Shown here in pieces: positions 1-8,794 of a DNA stretch of 64,000 nucleotides (position 1 is its first letter; the number at the start of each line of letters is the position of its first letter). Source of the DNA: Anaerolinea sp. (GTDB lineage: Bacteria; Chloroflexota; Anaerolineae; Anaerolineales; Villigracilaceae). Below the pieces are notes generated by a model. That model worked only from the letters and a program-made list of their open reading frames with translations. It had not been told where the DNA came from and ran no database searches. The stretch spans positions 1-64,000 of the forward strand of contig JAIFNG010000035.1 in assembly GCA_020047815.1 (NCBI GenBank), in the 5' to 3' direction. Position numbers and translations under genes: made by a program.

Positions 1-331
1 CCAGGAACTTAAATTGCGCGGAGGCTTGTAATTTGTGGTGCGTTCAATAATTGGAGTTTGTGAATTTTTTTCGTGATCGATCATAAATACCAGCTTGCAT
101 GCAAAAATATATATTCCTGATCCATAAAGGAATAAGGGTGGATTATAGTCTAAATTTGTTGTATATAACCACGCTCGAATATGCGGATCAGCGTTTTTGC
201 GATGTAATTTACTGCAATGCAAGCATGTGAAAATGCGATATAATTTAAACAGTGTTGGGGGTTTTATTAGGCAGGATGCAAGATATTAACAAGTTGTTGA
301 AAGAAAAGTAAAATTGATGTAGGAGACCATT
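1..331. other. Intergenic region upstream of glgC
   Basis: No convincing gene is seen in the first 331 bases. The stretch is AT-rich. A perfect TATAAT lies at 239-244 but has no good -35 box 17 bases upstream, so it is only a weak candidate promoter for glgC; if used, it would leave a leader of about 80 bases. The glgC ribosome binding site (GTAGGAG) sits just before 332. Confidence 0.4.
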
Positions 332-1585
332 ATGCCCTCGTTAAATGACATCCTGGCTGTAATTTTAGGTGGTGGACGTGGAGCGCGTCTCTACCCGTTG
401 ACTCAAATGCGCTCGAAACCTGCCGTTCCCATTGCGGGGAAATACCGCCTCATAGATATTCCCATCAGTAATTGCATCAACTCAGAGATATTCAAGATCG
501 CGATCCTGACACAATTCAATTCTGTGTCCCTGCATCGTCATATTACGCGCACTTATAACTTTGATGCGTTCCATGCCGGCTGGGTTCAGATCTGGGCTGC
601 AGAACAAACCATCGAAAGTGCTGACTGGTATCAGGGCACGGCTGATGCGGTGCGAAAGCAAACCCTTGAGATCATGTCCAGTGGGGCCAAACATGTCCTG
701 ATCCTTGCGGGCGACCACCTGTATCGTATGAACTACAAGGCGATGGCTGAATATCATTGGGAGAATCACGCGGATATTACCGTGGCGGTCCAGCCTGTTA
801 TGACGGAGGAGGCGCCGCGTTTTGGGATTTTGAAGCGCGAACCCGGTGGACGGATTTCCTCCTTTGTGGAGAAACCCAAGGATCCTGAAATTCAGAGGAA
901 ATATATCAGCCGTGACGATCCGGTTCGTCCATTCCTCGGCTCGATGGGAATTTATCTCTTCAGAACAAAGGTGTTGATGCATTTGTTGGAGAAATTCCCC
1001 AATCATGATGACTTTGGCGGCGACATTATCCCCGAGGCGATCCAAACCCATAAGGTATTCGGTTTTGATTTTAACGGCTACTGGCAGGACATTGGAACGA
1101 TCCGTTCATTTTATGAAACAGGGCTGATGTTGACACGGTCCGATTCACCGTTCAATTTCCACGATGCCAAGGAGCCGATCTATACAGACATCCGGTTCCT
1201 GCCCAGTTCCATTGTGGAAGACAGCAGGTTAAAGGATGTCCTTCTGTCGGAAGGATGCCGGATCCTGCAGTCTGACATTACTCACTCGATTGTGGGGATC
1301 CGAAGTCAGATCTCATCAGGATGTGTTATCAAGGACACGATCGTGATGGGGTCGGACTATTATGAACGGGATTTTGAAGAAGGCTTGCCCATCGGCATTG
1401 GATCGAATTGTCATATTGAGGGCGCCATCCTCGATAAAAATATTCGGATTGGGAACGATGTGACCATTCTTCCATTCCCCCGTGGAGTGGATTTGGACCA
1501 CGGCAAATGGTATGTCCGTGATGGAATTGTTGTCATCCCGAAAGATGCAGAAATTGAGTCTGGAACGAAGATCGCGCCTGAATAA
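332..1585 (+). CDS. glgC: Glucose-1-phosphate adenylyltransferase
   Basis: Makes ADP-glucose and pyrophosphate from glucose-1-phosphate and ATP, the committed step of bacterial glycogen synthesis in the cytosol. The 417-residue protein has the family's usual length. Near residues 9-35 it carries the nucleotide-binding stretch LGGGRGARLYPLT followed by RSKPAVPIAGKYRLID; a DNFGGD-like stretch (DDFGGDIIPEA) and the GYWQDIGT motif follow. The last 120 residues fit the left-handed beta-helix regulatory domain. The ATG at 332 is preceded by GTAGGAG at good spacing. It appears to be a single-gene unit: the next gene starts 240 bases away after a hairpin at 1642-1680. No glycogen synthase or branching enzyme is adjacent. 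Confidence 0.96.
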   Translation: MPSLNDILAVILGGGRGARLYPLTQMRSKPAVPIAGKYRLIDIPISNCINSEIFKIAILTQFNSVSLHRHITRTYNFDAFHAGWVQIWAAEQTIESADWYQGTADAVRKQTLEIMSSGAKHVLILAGDHLYRMNYKAMAEYHWENHADITVAVQPVMTEEAPRFGILKREPGGRISSFVEKPKDPEIQRKYISRDDPVRPFLGSMGIYLFRTKVLMHLLEKFPNHDDFGGDIIPEAIQTHKVFGFDFNGYWQDIGTIRSFYETGLMLTRSDSPFNFHDAKEPIYTDIRFLPSSIVEDSRLKDVLLSEGCRILQSDITHSIVGIRSQISSGCVIKDTIVMGSDYYERDFEEGLPIGIGSNCHIEGAILDKNIRIGNDVTILPFPRGVDLDHGKWYVRDGIVVIPKDAEIESGTKIAPE

Positions 1586-1641
1586 TACACAGATCGAATG
1601 CCTTTCCTGTACTTAATGGATGGCTTCTTGGGAAGTTTACG

Positions 1642-1680
1642 CAAAGCCGCAGAGATAGAAACATTCTCTTTGCGGCTTTG
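1642..1680 (+). terminator. Hairpin downstream of glgC, possible terminator
   Basis: CAAAGCCGCAGAGA at 1642-1655 pairs with TCTTTGCGGCTTTG at 1667-1680 (13 Watson-Crick pairs and one G-T). The downstream tract TGTGTTGG is not a clean T-run, so termination is plausible but not certain. Confidence 0.45.
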
Positions 1681-1810
1681 TGTTGGCGTTGTGGGTTGAG
1701 CGGGAATTATTTTGTGCATGTACTGCCCGGACAAGGTTTGACTTTCCTGGAATTGCAACCCACTTGTAATAACCGGATGTGCGGCATGACACAAGTCGAC
1801 ATTAAAATTA

Positions 1811-1819
1811 TGCTATACT
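1811..1819 (+). promoter_or_regulatory. Extended -10 promoter of the 1829-9850 operon
   Basis: TGCTATACT gives TG-N-TATACT, an extended -10 element, with no good -35 box. The predicted transcription start (about 1826) falls two or three bases before the ATG at 1829, which has no Shine-Dalgarno sequence. This suggests a leaderless mRNA. Confidence 0.55.
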
Positions 1820-1828
1820 CGCATAAAT

Positions 1829-2077
1829 ATGAATTCACCCCGCGAATATTGGCCGCGCTGGGCAGAAACCTTGCGCCGTTATCGTCTTCATGAACTGACT
1901 GCCATGTTGCTTGAGGCGGGAAGTCCGCTTGCCCTGCTTGGGGCGCAGATGTTGTATTTTGGCCGCGGTTTGATCGCGAATGACCAACTCACGGCTTTGG
2001 CAATCACCCTGGAAGAAGATAATGAAGCACGTGCGTTCGCATCCTTCCTGGTTGAGGAGAGGGCATCATCATGCTGA
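1829..2077 (+). CDS. Small protein of unknown function, first gene of the zinc-ribbon/MutL operon
   Basis: An 82-residue protein I do not recognise. It is Ala/Leu-rich with an N-terminal basic and aromatic segment (YWPRWAETLRRYRLHEL) and looks helical; no signal peptide or clear membrane segment is seen. Reality is supported by context: an extended -10 box lies just upstream, and its stop overlaps the start of the next gene (ATGCTGA at 2071-2077), typical of translational coupling. There is no ribosome binding site, so translation is probably leaderless. Function is unknown; it may be an accessory of the membrane proteins downstream. Confidence 0.6.
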   Translation: MNSPREYWPRWAETLRRYRLHELTAMLLEAGSPLALLGAQMLYFGRGLIANDQLTALAITLEEDNEARAFASFLVEERASSC

Positions 2078-2811
2078 TCCCCATCGAATTGATTATCATC
2101 GCGGTCAGTGCGATTCTTTTGGGGGTGATCGCACTATGGAAGCGTAAAGCTCCTGCACGCCTGCGTGATGTCCCTGCGCTTGCCCGCCTGGTTCGAATGC
2201 TGGGGTTGAGCGTGGAAGATGGCACTCGCCTGCATATTTCCCTTGGATCTGGAAACCTGCTCGATGTGCGTGGCGGATCTTCCCTGGCCGGACTTGCCAT
2301 GCTGCGTCATATTGCAGAACGCACATCAGTAAGTGACAGTCCTCCGGTCGCTTCTTCAGGAGATCCTCTGCTTGGCTTGCTTTCACAGGATACCATACAG
2401 GCGGGCTATAAAGCCGCAAACGCGGGGGAGTTATATTCGCATACTGCGGGGCGTGTGGCCGGGTTAAGTCCGTTTGGATATGCCGCCGGCGCGATGCATA
2501 TTTCACAAAATGAGAACGTCTCTGCAAATATTTTGATCGGGCATTTTGGCGCGGAGGTTGCTTTACTGGCTGATGCGGCGGAACGCGAAAATGTAGCGAT
2601 AATTGGCGCCAGTGACAACCTGGCCGGTCAGGCTGTGCTTTTTGCGAACTCACAGGATGCGCTGCTCGGTGAAGAGTTATTTTCCGCAGGCGCGTATCTT
2701 GGCGCAGGCGTTTCACACCTGGCAAGCCTGACATTACAGGATGTGTTCCGCTGGGTGATCATCTTCATCTTATTGGGCGGCGCGGCTGCCAAATTTGCGG
2801 GGGTGATGTAA
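2071..2811 (+). CDS. Membrane protein, possibly the DUF6754 family
   Basis: A 246-residue protein with an N-terminal membrane segment (residues about 4-22), a central soluble domain and a C-terminal membrane segment (about 227-245, VIIFILLGGAAAKFAGV). The central part has several small-residue-rich motifs (HISLGSGNLLDVRGGSSLAGL; GAEVALLADAAER; AIIGASDNLAGQAV) and resembles what I recall of the DUF6754 family of Chloroflexi; that family name comes from memory and was not checked. It overlaps both neighbours by a few bases (stop TAATG shared with the next ATG at 2811), so it is part of one polycistronic unit. Biochemical function unknown. Confidence 0.75.
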   Translation: MLIPIELIIIAVSAILLGVIALWKRKAPARLRDVPALARLVRMLGLSVEDGTRLHISLGSGNLLDVRGGSSLAGLAMLRHIAERTSVSDSPPVASSGDPLLGLLSQDTIQAGYKAANAGELYSHTAGRVAGLSPFGYAAGAMHISQNENVSANILIGHFGAEVALLADAAERENVAIIGASDNLAGQAVLFANSQDALLGEELFSAGAYLGAGVSHLASLTLQDVFRWVIIFILLGGAAAKFAGVM

Positions 2812-3431
2812 TGCGCGTGATCACTGTTTTTATCGTAACGCTTTCAGGTCTTGCCATTTTGAGCGGATATTTTCTGACAGATCTCTTCCCTGTGCTGGCA
2901 GAAGTTCAGACTCAGATCTTGAATGTGGCGATTACCCTTGCGGGTGTTGCCATGTTGGTGGGGATCTTCAATTTGGTTTCAGTGCATACTGACAAAGTCC
3001 GCCGCAGTCAAAAGGGCGGCGTTTACAGTGCGCTTCTTGTCATTAGTTTATTGATTACCCTTGTCCTCGGCATAATCCTGCGTCCCGGACATGTAGCCAT
3101 GCAGGCGGTGGTGAATGGCATCATCATTCCGACTGAATCCGCCTTGATGGGGATTCTGACCATCTCACTGCTTTATGCGGCAATCCGTCTCCTGCGCCGT
3201 CGCGTGGATGTGATGAGTATCATTTTCCTTTTAACCGCCGCGATCATTCTTTTTGGCTCAGCCACGTTGCCTTTTGGCGATATCCCCCTGCTGGGTGATT
3301 TCGCTCGCTGGTGGTCTCAGGTATGGGCGCTCGGTGGAATGCGAGGCATTTTGATCGGTGTTGGGCTTGGCGCACTGACCACTGGACTGCGTGTTTTGTT
3401 TGGCGCAGACCGTCCTTATGGCGGCAGCTAA
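2811..3431 (+). CDS. Polytopic membrane protein of unknown function
   Basis: A 206-residue protein with about six hydrophobic segments: residues 3-22, 34-58, 73-89, 103-125, 134-153 and 169-190. Short polar loops contain RRSQKG and RRRVD, suggesting cytosolic positive loops. I recognise no catalytic motif. The start codon overlaps the stop of the preceding gene and its own stop (TAATG) overlaps the next ATG at 3431, so the four genes are translationally coupled. It probably forms a membrane complex with its neighbours; this is inference from gene order. Confidence 0.75.
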   Translation: MRVITVFIVTLSGLAILSGYFLTDLFPVLAEVQTQILNVAITLAGVAMLVGIFNLVSVHTDKVRRSQKGGVYSALLVISLLITLVLGIILRPGHVAMQAVVNGIIIPTESALMGILTISLLYAAIRLLRRRVDVMSIIFLLTAAIILFGSATLPFGDIPLLGDFARWWSQVWALGGMRGILIGVGLGALTTGLRVLFGADRPYGGS

Positions 3432-6310
3432 TGGCAAACGTTATTAAATGCCCTGTATGCGGAGAGAACAACCCGTCAGATCTGGAGTTCTGCCAGGTTT
3501 GTCAAGCACGTCTGCAGCCGTTGACTGGAAATCTCAAAGGGGAGGATAAACCCCTCACGCCCGGACAAATTCCCACTGAAAAAACCACTGCTGATCTTGA
3601 ACCTGTCCTGCCCAAATGGTTAAGGGATACGCGTAGTTCAGCGCGGCAAACTCCTGAAGATGATGCAGCAAAAACACCCCAAACAACCGGCTCCAAATTT
3701 TCCGGCTCGGATTTATTGGCAGGTCTGAATTCTCAAGCACAGGATGATGAAGAGGATACCCCGGATTGGCTTGCGAACATTACCGGTGAGACGCCAAAGC
3801 CCAGGAAACCCAAAACCGAATCTTCTGATGTGCGTTGGGTGGAGTTGGGAAATACCAAGGACTTTGCACAATCTCAACCTGAGCCCGAACCTGAGATGCC
3901 GCCCTGGTTGGCAGGGATGAATCGTCAAACCCCACAGGCTGACGACAAAGATGAATTAACTGATTGGCTGCGGGATGCAGATGCTTCCCGTAAATCACAA
4001 GAGGCTGCGCAGCCGTTTGCATTGGATGATACGCCTGCTTTTGAAGCGGCAGGTGAAACGCCAGACTGGCTGCGGTCCATAGTTGCAGATGGCGGTGCGG
4101 GCTTTAATGATTCCGTGAACACTGCGGATGAAGCCTTTACATCCTCAGATACGCCGGACTGGCTGCGCGCGTTGGATGCAGAAATTACCTCCCCCAAAAA
4201 CAGCGCCGCCTCAAAAGACTCAGACATACTCCCTGCTTTTTCAGAGACACCGGACTGGCTGCGCGCGATGGATGCGGAAAATGCCGCGCCGAAAACCAGT
4301 GTTCCGTTGAACACGCCCGATACATTGCCCGATCTTTCCGACACACCAGACTGGCTGCGCGCGATGGATGCGGAAAACGCCGCGCTCAAAGACAGTGTGC
4401 CTTCAAGCAGTTCGGATACACCGGATTGGTTGAGAGCGATGGACTCTGAAATTCCCGCATCCAAAGCCAGCCTGCCTTCGGACAACTCCAATATGCCTGA
4501 TTGGTTGAGCGCAATGGATTCAAAAGTTACCCCGTCGATTCCTGGCGCACCGATCGATAGTTCTGACCTGTCTTCCTGGCAGCCTGTAATGGATGGACAG
4601 GATAAAACTCAAAGTACTGATCCTTCCGCTTTTTCAGGATATGGCTTGGAAGAGATGGATGCCGTTTTTTCATCTGCAGTCGATACACCTGACTGGTTGA
4701 AGGGTCTCGAAGCAGGTACTTCTTCATCTGATCAGGATTGGTTGAAGAGTCTTCAGCCTGCTGAAGGTGAACAACCCGTGCAAGATTCAACGCCTGCCTG
4801 GTTGAAAGCAGATGACCTTGCGCCGGTCGAAAAAGATATGCAGGAACAACCAACTGCTGAAGAGAACCCTGACCAGGATATCCCGGGTTGGCTGAAAGCT
4901 TCCGCGTTGGGGTCCTCTATTTTTGCTGAACCCCCTGCCGTGCAGGAAGCACCAGTTCCCACCCCGTCTTTTTCTGATACACCTGAGCGGCTCAATACAG
5001 CCAAGCCGGTTAACGCGTCTGTGTCTCAACCCAGCCCCGATACGGACTCCCTGTTTACAGAAATGCCTGACTGGCTTTCGATTGTGGATGAGTCGGCCGC
5101 ACCTGAATCCATGTCCGCGCCAATCACCAGTGTGGATGCGATCGCTCCTGGTGATCTCCCCACCTGGGTGCAAGCCATGCGCCCTGTGGATGCGGGCAAT
5201 CCGCAGTCTTTCACATCCGGTGACAAGACGCTGGAGGCACACGGTGCACTGGCTGGCTTGCCGGGTGTACTCCCTGCGGGGTCGGTTTTTTCTCCCACCA
5301 GCAAACCAAAAGCTTATTCGATCAAATTACAGGCCAGCGAAGAACAGCAGGCTCATGCGGCATTGTTGGAGCAAATCCTTGCGGCAGAAACTGCGCCTGT
5401 TCCCCTTGATTCTTTTTCCGTGATCGGAACTTCGCGCGTTTTACGCTGGTTCCTGTTTTTCATGTTTTTTATAATTTTGCCCACTGTGTTATCCATGCGG
5501 ACACAGATTTTTCCCCTGCCAAGCAGTTTACTGGTTCCGCTTGAATTCGGCGGGGCATTGCACGCGGCGCAATCCGTTCCGGAAGGCGCGCCGGTGTTGG
5601 TGGTGTTTGATTATGAACCCGCCCGTGCGGGGGAAATTGAAGCCGCCGCAGGACCGATGTTTGACCAGATGATCCTCCTGCGCCATCCGCGCATGACTTT
5701 TATTTCCACCAGTGAGACAGGTGCGGTTCTGGCAGAGCGTTTCATTTCCTCTGGATTTTTGGCTGGGCATCACTACCAAAGTGGAGTCCAATACTTGAAC
5801 CTGGGTTACCTTCCTGGTGGACAGATGGGCATCCGGGCATTTGCTGAAAATCCATCTGAAACTGCCCGGTATACAGTTCCTCAAAGCTCCAATCTGGTTG
5901 ACTTTGCGCCGACTCTTGCCTGGTCATTGCCTCCGCTGGAGGGTGTGACCTCACTTTCACAATTTGCAGCATTGATCCTGATCACAGACGATGCGGATTC
6001 TGCCCGCGCCTGGATCGAGCAGACAGCTTCAGCGCGAAAGACAGTCCCCCTTGTGGCGGTTTCCAGCGCACAAACCGCACCGATGATACAGCCGTATTAT
6101 GCCTCGCAGCAGATCGCCGGCCTGGTGAGCGGTTTGTACGGTGGCGCCTTGTTCGAGCAGAATAACAGCGGACGCCCCGGCACCGCGCGCGCTTTCTGGG
6201 ATGCGTACAGCATTGGAATGCTGCTTGCCATGGTGTTTATTTTGGGCGGTGGTTTATTGAACCTGGCTTTGGGCTTGCGTGACCGTGGTGCGGCGAGGGA
6301 GGCAAAATAA
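3431..6310 (+). CDS. Zinc-ribbon membrane protein with an array of PDWL-type motifs
   Basis: A 959-residue protein. The start at 3431 is chosen because it overlaps the previous stop and puts a zinc ribbon at the very N-terminus: CPVCG and CQVC around residues 7-24. Residues about 58-585 are acidic, Ser/Thr/Pro-rich and probably disordered, and carry about 17 copies of a short motif of the type TPDWLRAMDAE. Two membrane segments follow (about residues 676-694 and 930-950), enclosing a roughly 230-residue extracytoplasmic domain containing LVVFDYEPARAGE and ILITDDADSARAW stretches. The topology implies that the zinc ribbon and motif array are cytosolic. It lies between two membrane proteins in an operon that also encodes an ASKHA ATPase. 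A scaffold that recruits partners through the repeated motif is a reasonable guess. Confidence 0.85.
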   Translation: MANVIKCPVCGENNPSDLEFCQVCQARLQPLTGNLKGEDKPLTPGQIPTEKTTADLEPVLPKWLRDTRSSARQTPEDDAAKTPQTTGSKFSGSDLLAGLNSQAQDDEEDTPDWLANITGETPKPRKPKTESSDVRWVELGNTKDFAQSQPEPEPEMPPWLAGMNRQTPQADDKDELTDWLRDADASRKSQEAAQPFALDDTPAFEAAGETPDWLRSIVADGGAGFNDSVNTADEAFTSSDTPDWLRALDAEITSPKNSAASKDSDILPAFSETPDWLRAMDAENAAPKTSVPLNTPDTLPDLSDTPDWLRAMDAENAALKDSVPSSSSDTPDWLRAMDSEIPASKASLPSDNSNMPDWLSAMDSKVTPSIPGAPIDSSDLSSWQPVMDGQDKTQSTDPSAFSGYGLEEMDAVFSSAVDTPDWLKGLEAGTSSSDQDWLKSLQPAEGEQPVQDSTPAWLKADDLAPVEKDMQEQPTAEENPDQDIPGWLKASALGSSIFAEPPAVQEAPVPTPSFSDTPERLNTAKPVNASVSQPSPDTDSLFTEMPDWLSIVDESAAPESMSAPITSVDAIAPGDLPTWVQAMRPVDAGNPQSFTSGDKTLEAHGALAGLPGVLPAGSVFSPTSKPKAYSIKLQASEEQQAHAALLEQILAAETAPVPLDSFSVIGTSRVLRWFLFFMFFIILPTVLSMRTQIFPLPSSLLVPLEFGGALHAAQSVPEGAPVLVVFDYEPARAGEIEAAAGPMFDQMILLRHPRMTFISTSETGAVLAERFISSGFLAGHHYQSGVQYLNLGYLPGGQMGIRAFAENPSETARYTVPQSSNLVDFAPTLAWSLPPLEGVTSLSQFAALILITDDADSARAWIEQTASARKTVPLVAVSSAQTAPMIQPYYASQQIAGLVSGLYGGALFEQNNSGRPGTARAFWDAYSIGMLLAMVFILGGGLLNLALGLRDRGAAREAK
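3607..5180 (+). repeat. Degenerate coding repeat, about 17 PDWL motifs
   Basis: Inside the zinc-ribbon gene, a unit centred on (T/M)PDWL(R/K/S)x(M/L)D recurs from LPKWLRD near 3607 to LPTWVQAM near 5160. Spacing is irregular (roughly 20-45 residues). The most conserved block (about 4135-4520) has six copies so similar that the DNA also repeats (GACTGGCTGCGCGCGATGGA). Low similarity at the ends suggests old repeats and recent duplication in the middle. Confidence 0.85.
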
Positions 6311-6311
6311 T

Positions 6312-7031
6312 ATGTTGATCTCAGCCGACCTGATCAATCTGGTCACTGGTTTGATCAGTTTCCTGTTTACCCTGCTCATTTTTAGTTATGTACTTGGCGA
6401 TAATCCGCTCTTTCGGATCGCGGTGTATATTTTTGTAGGCGTTTCAGCAGGCTATATTGCGGCCGTTACGTGGTGGCAGGTGATCATGCCGCGCCTCGTT
6501 TACCCTTTAATGTCTGCCATTGCCTCCGGCAACATGCTTGACCTGGGCTTAATGCTGGCACTCTTGTTCGCTGCGTTTTTACTCCTGACAAAAGCCTCGC
6601 CGCACCTGTCGGGCATGGGCCGGATCGTGGTGGCATTTCTGGTTGGGGTGGGTGCGGCAGTGACTCTTGCCGGCGCATTGATCGGCACGCTCATTCCGCA
6701 GGTGCTTGGAACCATCAATGCATTTGATATGACATTTGTCAGCGGAAAAGACATTGGCTATTTTATAGAGGCAATATCCAACAGCGTGATCATTCTGGTT
6801 GGTACAGTCCTGACGCTTTCCTATTTTCACTTTGGTGCACGTCCAAAGGCCGATGGCTCCATGCGCCGCCTGGGTTTGATCGAAGCGCTGGCTTGGGGTG
6901 GCCGCATTTTTATTGGCATTGCATTGGGCGCGGTATTTGCGGGTGTGTATGCTGCCGCGTTGACCGCGTTGATCGAACGCATCTCGTCGCTGATCAATTT
7001 CATCCTTGAGCTGCTAGGGAAATTCCAGTAA
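6312..7031 (+). CDS. Polytopic membrane protein of unknown function
   Basis: A 239-residue, very hydrophobic protein with about six membrane segments. The ATG at 6312 is preferred over an earlier in-frame GTG-type start because GGGAGG lies about 9 bases upstream and the gene then follows the previous stop by one base. No motif for transport or catalysis is recognised. It sits between the zinc-ribbon protein and the MutL-like ATPase, two bases before the latter, so it very likely belongs to the same complex or pathway. Confidence 0.8.
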   Translation: MLISADLINLVTGLISFLFTLLIFSYVLGDNPLFRIAVYIFVGVSAGYIAAVTWWQVIMPRLVYPLMSAIASGNMLDLGLMLALLFAAFLLLTKASPHLSGMGRIVVAFLVGVGAAVTLAGALIGTLIPQVLGTINAFDMTFVSGKDIGYFIEAISNSVIILVGTVLTLSYFHFGARPKADGSMRRLGLIEALAWGGRIFIGIALGAVFAGVYAAALTALIERISSLINFILELLGKFQ

Positions 7032-7033
7032 CT

Positions 7034-8791
7034 ATGACTTCATCATTGGTCGATGGTAACTCCATTCTTGCTGTAGATGTCGGCGCGGCAAATACGCGTG
7101 CGGTTTTATTTGACGTGGTCGAAGGTGAATACCGCTTTGTGGCTTCCGGCACTGCTCCTTCCACTGCTGAAGCACCTTTCAAGGATGTGAGCGAAGGGGT
7201 TCGCAACGCAATTACCAATTTACAGACGGTTTTGGGGAAGTCCCTGCTTGATGATTCACGCAACCTGATTACGCCGAGCCAGCCCAACGGTTCAGGCGTG
7301 GACTCGCTGGTCGTCACCATTTCCGCAGGTCCCACCATTAAAACCGCCCTGGTGGGGCTGCTAAAGGAAGTCTCGCTTGAAAGCGCGCGCCGCCTGACTG
7401 AATCAATGTATGCGCGGATCGTGGAGACGATCAGCCTGAATGACCGTCGCAAACCTGAACAGCAAATTGACAGCCTTCTGCGCGCACAGCCTGACCTGAT
7501 CATCATCACTGGCGGCACCGATGGCGGAGCATCACGTTCGATCCAAAAACTGCTTGAGCCAATTGGCCTTGCCAGTTTCATACTGCCGAAGGAGAAAGTC
7601 CCGGCAGTTCTATTTGCAGGGAATGAGAAAATTGCAGAGGAAGTCAAAACCCTTGTTGGTTCATTTTCTTCCGCCCTGCACATCAGTCCGAATGTCCGTC
7701 CTTCCCTTGAAACAGAAGATCTGGAGCCAGCTCAGAGTGAACTGGCGCGCATGGAGGTCAACATCCGCAAACGCCAGATCAAGGGCGTGGACCTGTTGGA
7801 TGTGTGGTCTGGCGGGCATTTACTGCCAACCGCCTACGCCACCGGGCGCATGGTGCGTTTTCTTTCCAAAGTGTACAGCGCTGACAAGGGGATCCTAAGT
7901 ATTGACCTGGGAGCATCTGCTGCGGTTGTTTCGGCTGGTTTTAAAAATAAATTTACATTGGGTGTATATCCGCAATTTGGAGTGGGCGAAAACCTGGCAG
8001 GCTTACTTAATTACACAACCCTCGCAGATATTTTGCGCTGGTCGCCCCTGGAAATTTCTGAAGGTGTGCTGCGGGACTATCTGTATCAAAAAGCTTTGTA
8101 TCCAGCCACCATTGCTGCAACAAAGGAAGACCTCGCATTATCACAGGCAGTTACGAGACAGGCGCTATACCTTTCCATGCAGTCTGCGGGCCGCGATTTT
8201 CCGCGCAATGCCTTGCGCATCAAAACCACGCTGGCTCCGCTTTTTGAGCCGATCATTGCTGGTGGAGGCGCCCTCAGTGACGCTTCACGACCTGGTCAGT
8301 GTCTGCTTCTGCTCCTCGATTCCATCCAACCTGTCGGCTTGACCACGGTCATTCTCGATCAAAATAACCTGCTGCCCTTGTTGGGTGCTGCTGCTGCGAA
8401 AAACAATATCATGCCTGTACAAGTGATCGATTCAGGAGCATTTCTCAGCATAGGCACAGTGGTTGCACCGGTCGTTTCTGTAAAATACGGTGTGCCCATC
8501 CTGCGCGCAACCCTGACCTATGAGAATGGGTCTGAGACACGTTTGGAATTGAAATGTGGAGCGCTTGAGGTCCTGCCATTGCGGGGCGGCGAGACAGGAA
8601 AATTAACCATCCAGTGTCTGCACGGTGCGGATGTTGGTTTTGGACCAGGGCGTGGTGGCACGCTCTCGGTGACTGGGGGCGCTTTGGGTGTGATCTTCGA
8701 CGGGCGTGGACGTCCATTATCCCTGCCGGTTGATGATATGCGCCGGCGTGAACTGATCAAAAAATGGGCCTGGACCCTCGGAGGCGAATAG
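7034..8791 (+). CDS. MutL-like ASKHA-fold ATPase (glutamate mutase MutL family)
   Basis: A 585-residue protein of the family annotated as glutamate mutase MutL. Two actin/HSP70-like phosphate-binding motifs are visible: ILAVDVGAANTRAVLFD near residues 9-25 and ILSIDLGASAAVVSAGF near 289-305, with a phosphate-2-type stretch (LIIITGGTDGG, about 155-165) and an adenosine-type stretch (IIAGGGALSD). In anaerobic clostridia the family accompanies the B12-dependent glutamate mutase, but no mutase (mutS/mutE, glmES) or B12 gene is present here. The setting among membrane proteins instead resembles the PilM or FtsA use of the same fold. Function here is inferred only as an ATPase partner of the membrane complex. 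Confidence 0.85.
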   Translation: MTSSLVDGNSILAVDVGAANTRAVLFDVVEGEYRFVASGTAPSTAEAPFKDVSEGVRNAITNLQTVLGKSLLDDSRNLITPSQPNGSGVDSLVVTISAGPTIKTALVGLLKEVSLESARRLTESMYARIVETISLNDRRKPEQQIDSLLRAQPDLIIITGGTDGGASRSIQKLLEPIGLASFILPKEKVPAVLFAGNEKIAEEVKTLVGSFSSALHISPNVRPSLETEDLEPAQSELARMEVNIRKRQIKGVDLLDVWSGGHLLPTAYATGRMVRFLSKVYSADKGILSIDLGASAAVVSAGFKNKFTLGVYPQFGVGENLAGLLNYTTLADILRWSPLEISEGVLRDYLYQKALYPATIAATKEDLALSQAVTRQALYLSMQSAGRDFPRNALRIKTTLAPLFEPIIAGGGALSDASRPGQCLLLLLDSIQPVGLTTVILDQNNLLPLLGAAAAKNNIMPVQVIDSGAFLSIGTVVAPVVSVKYGVPILRATLTYENGSETRLELKCGALEVLPLRGGETGKLTIQCLHGADVGFGPGRGGTLSVTGGALGVIFDGRGRPLSLPVDDMRRRELIKKWAWTLGGE

Positions 8792-8794
8792 ACC

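Noticed and set aside
3925-4491. 188-codon antisense reading opposite the repeat array
   Set aside because: It is a by-product of the repeated codons of the zinc-ribbon gene on the plus strand; it has the same periodicity and no start signal.
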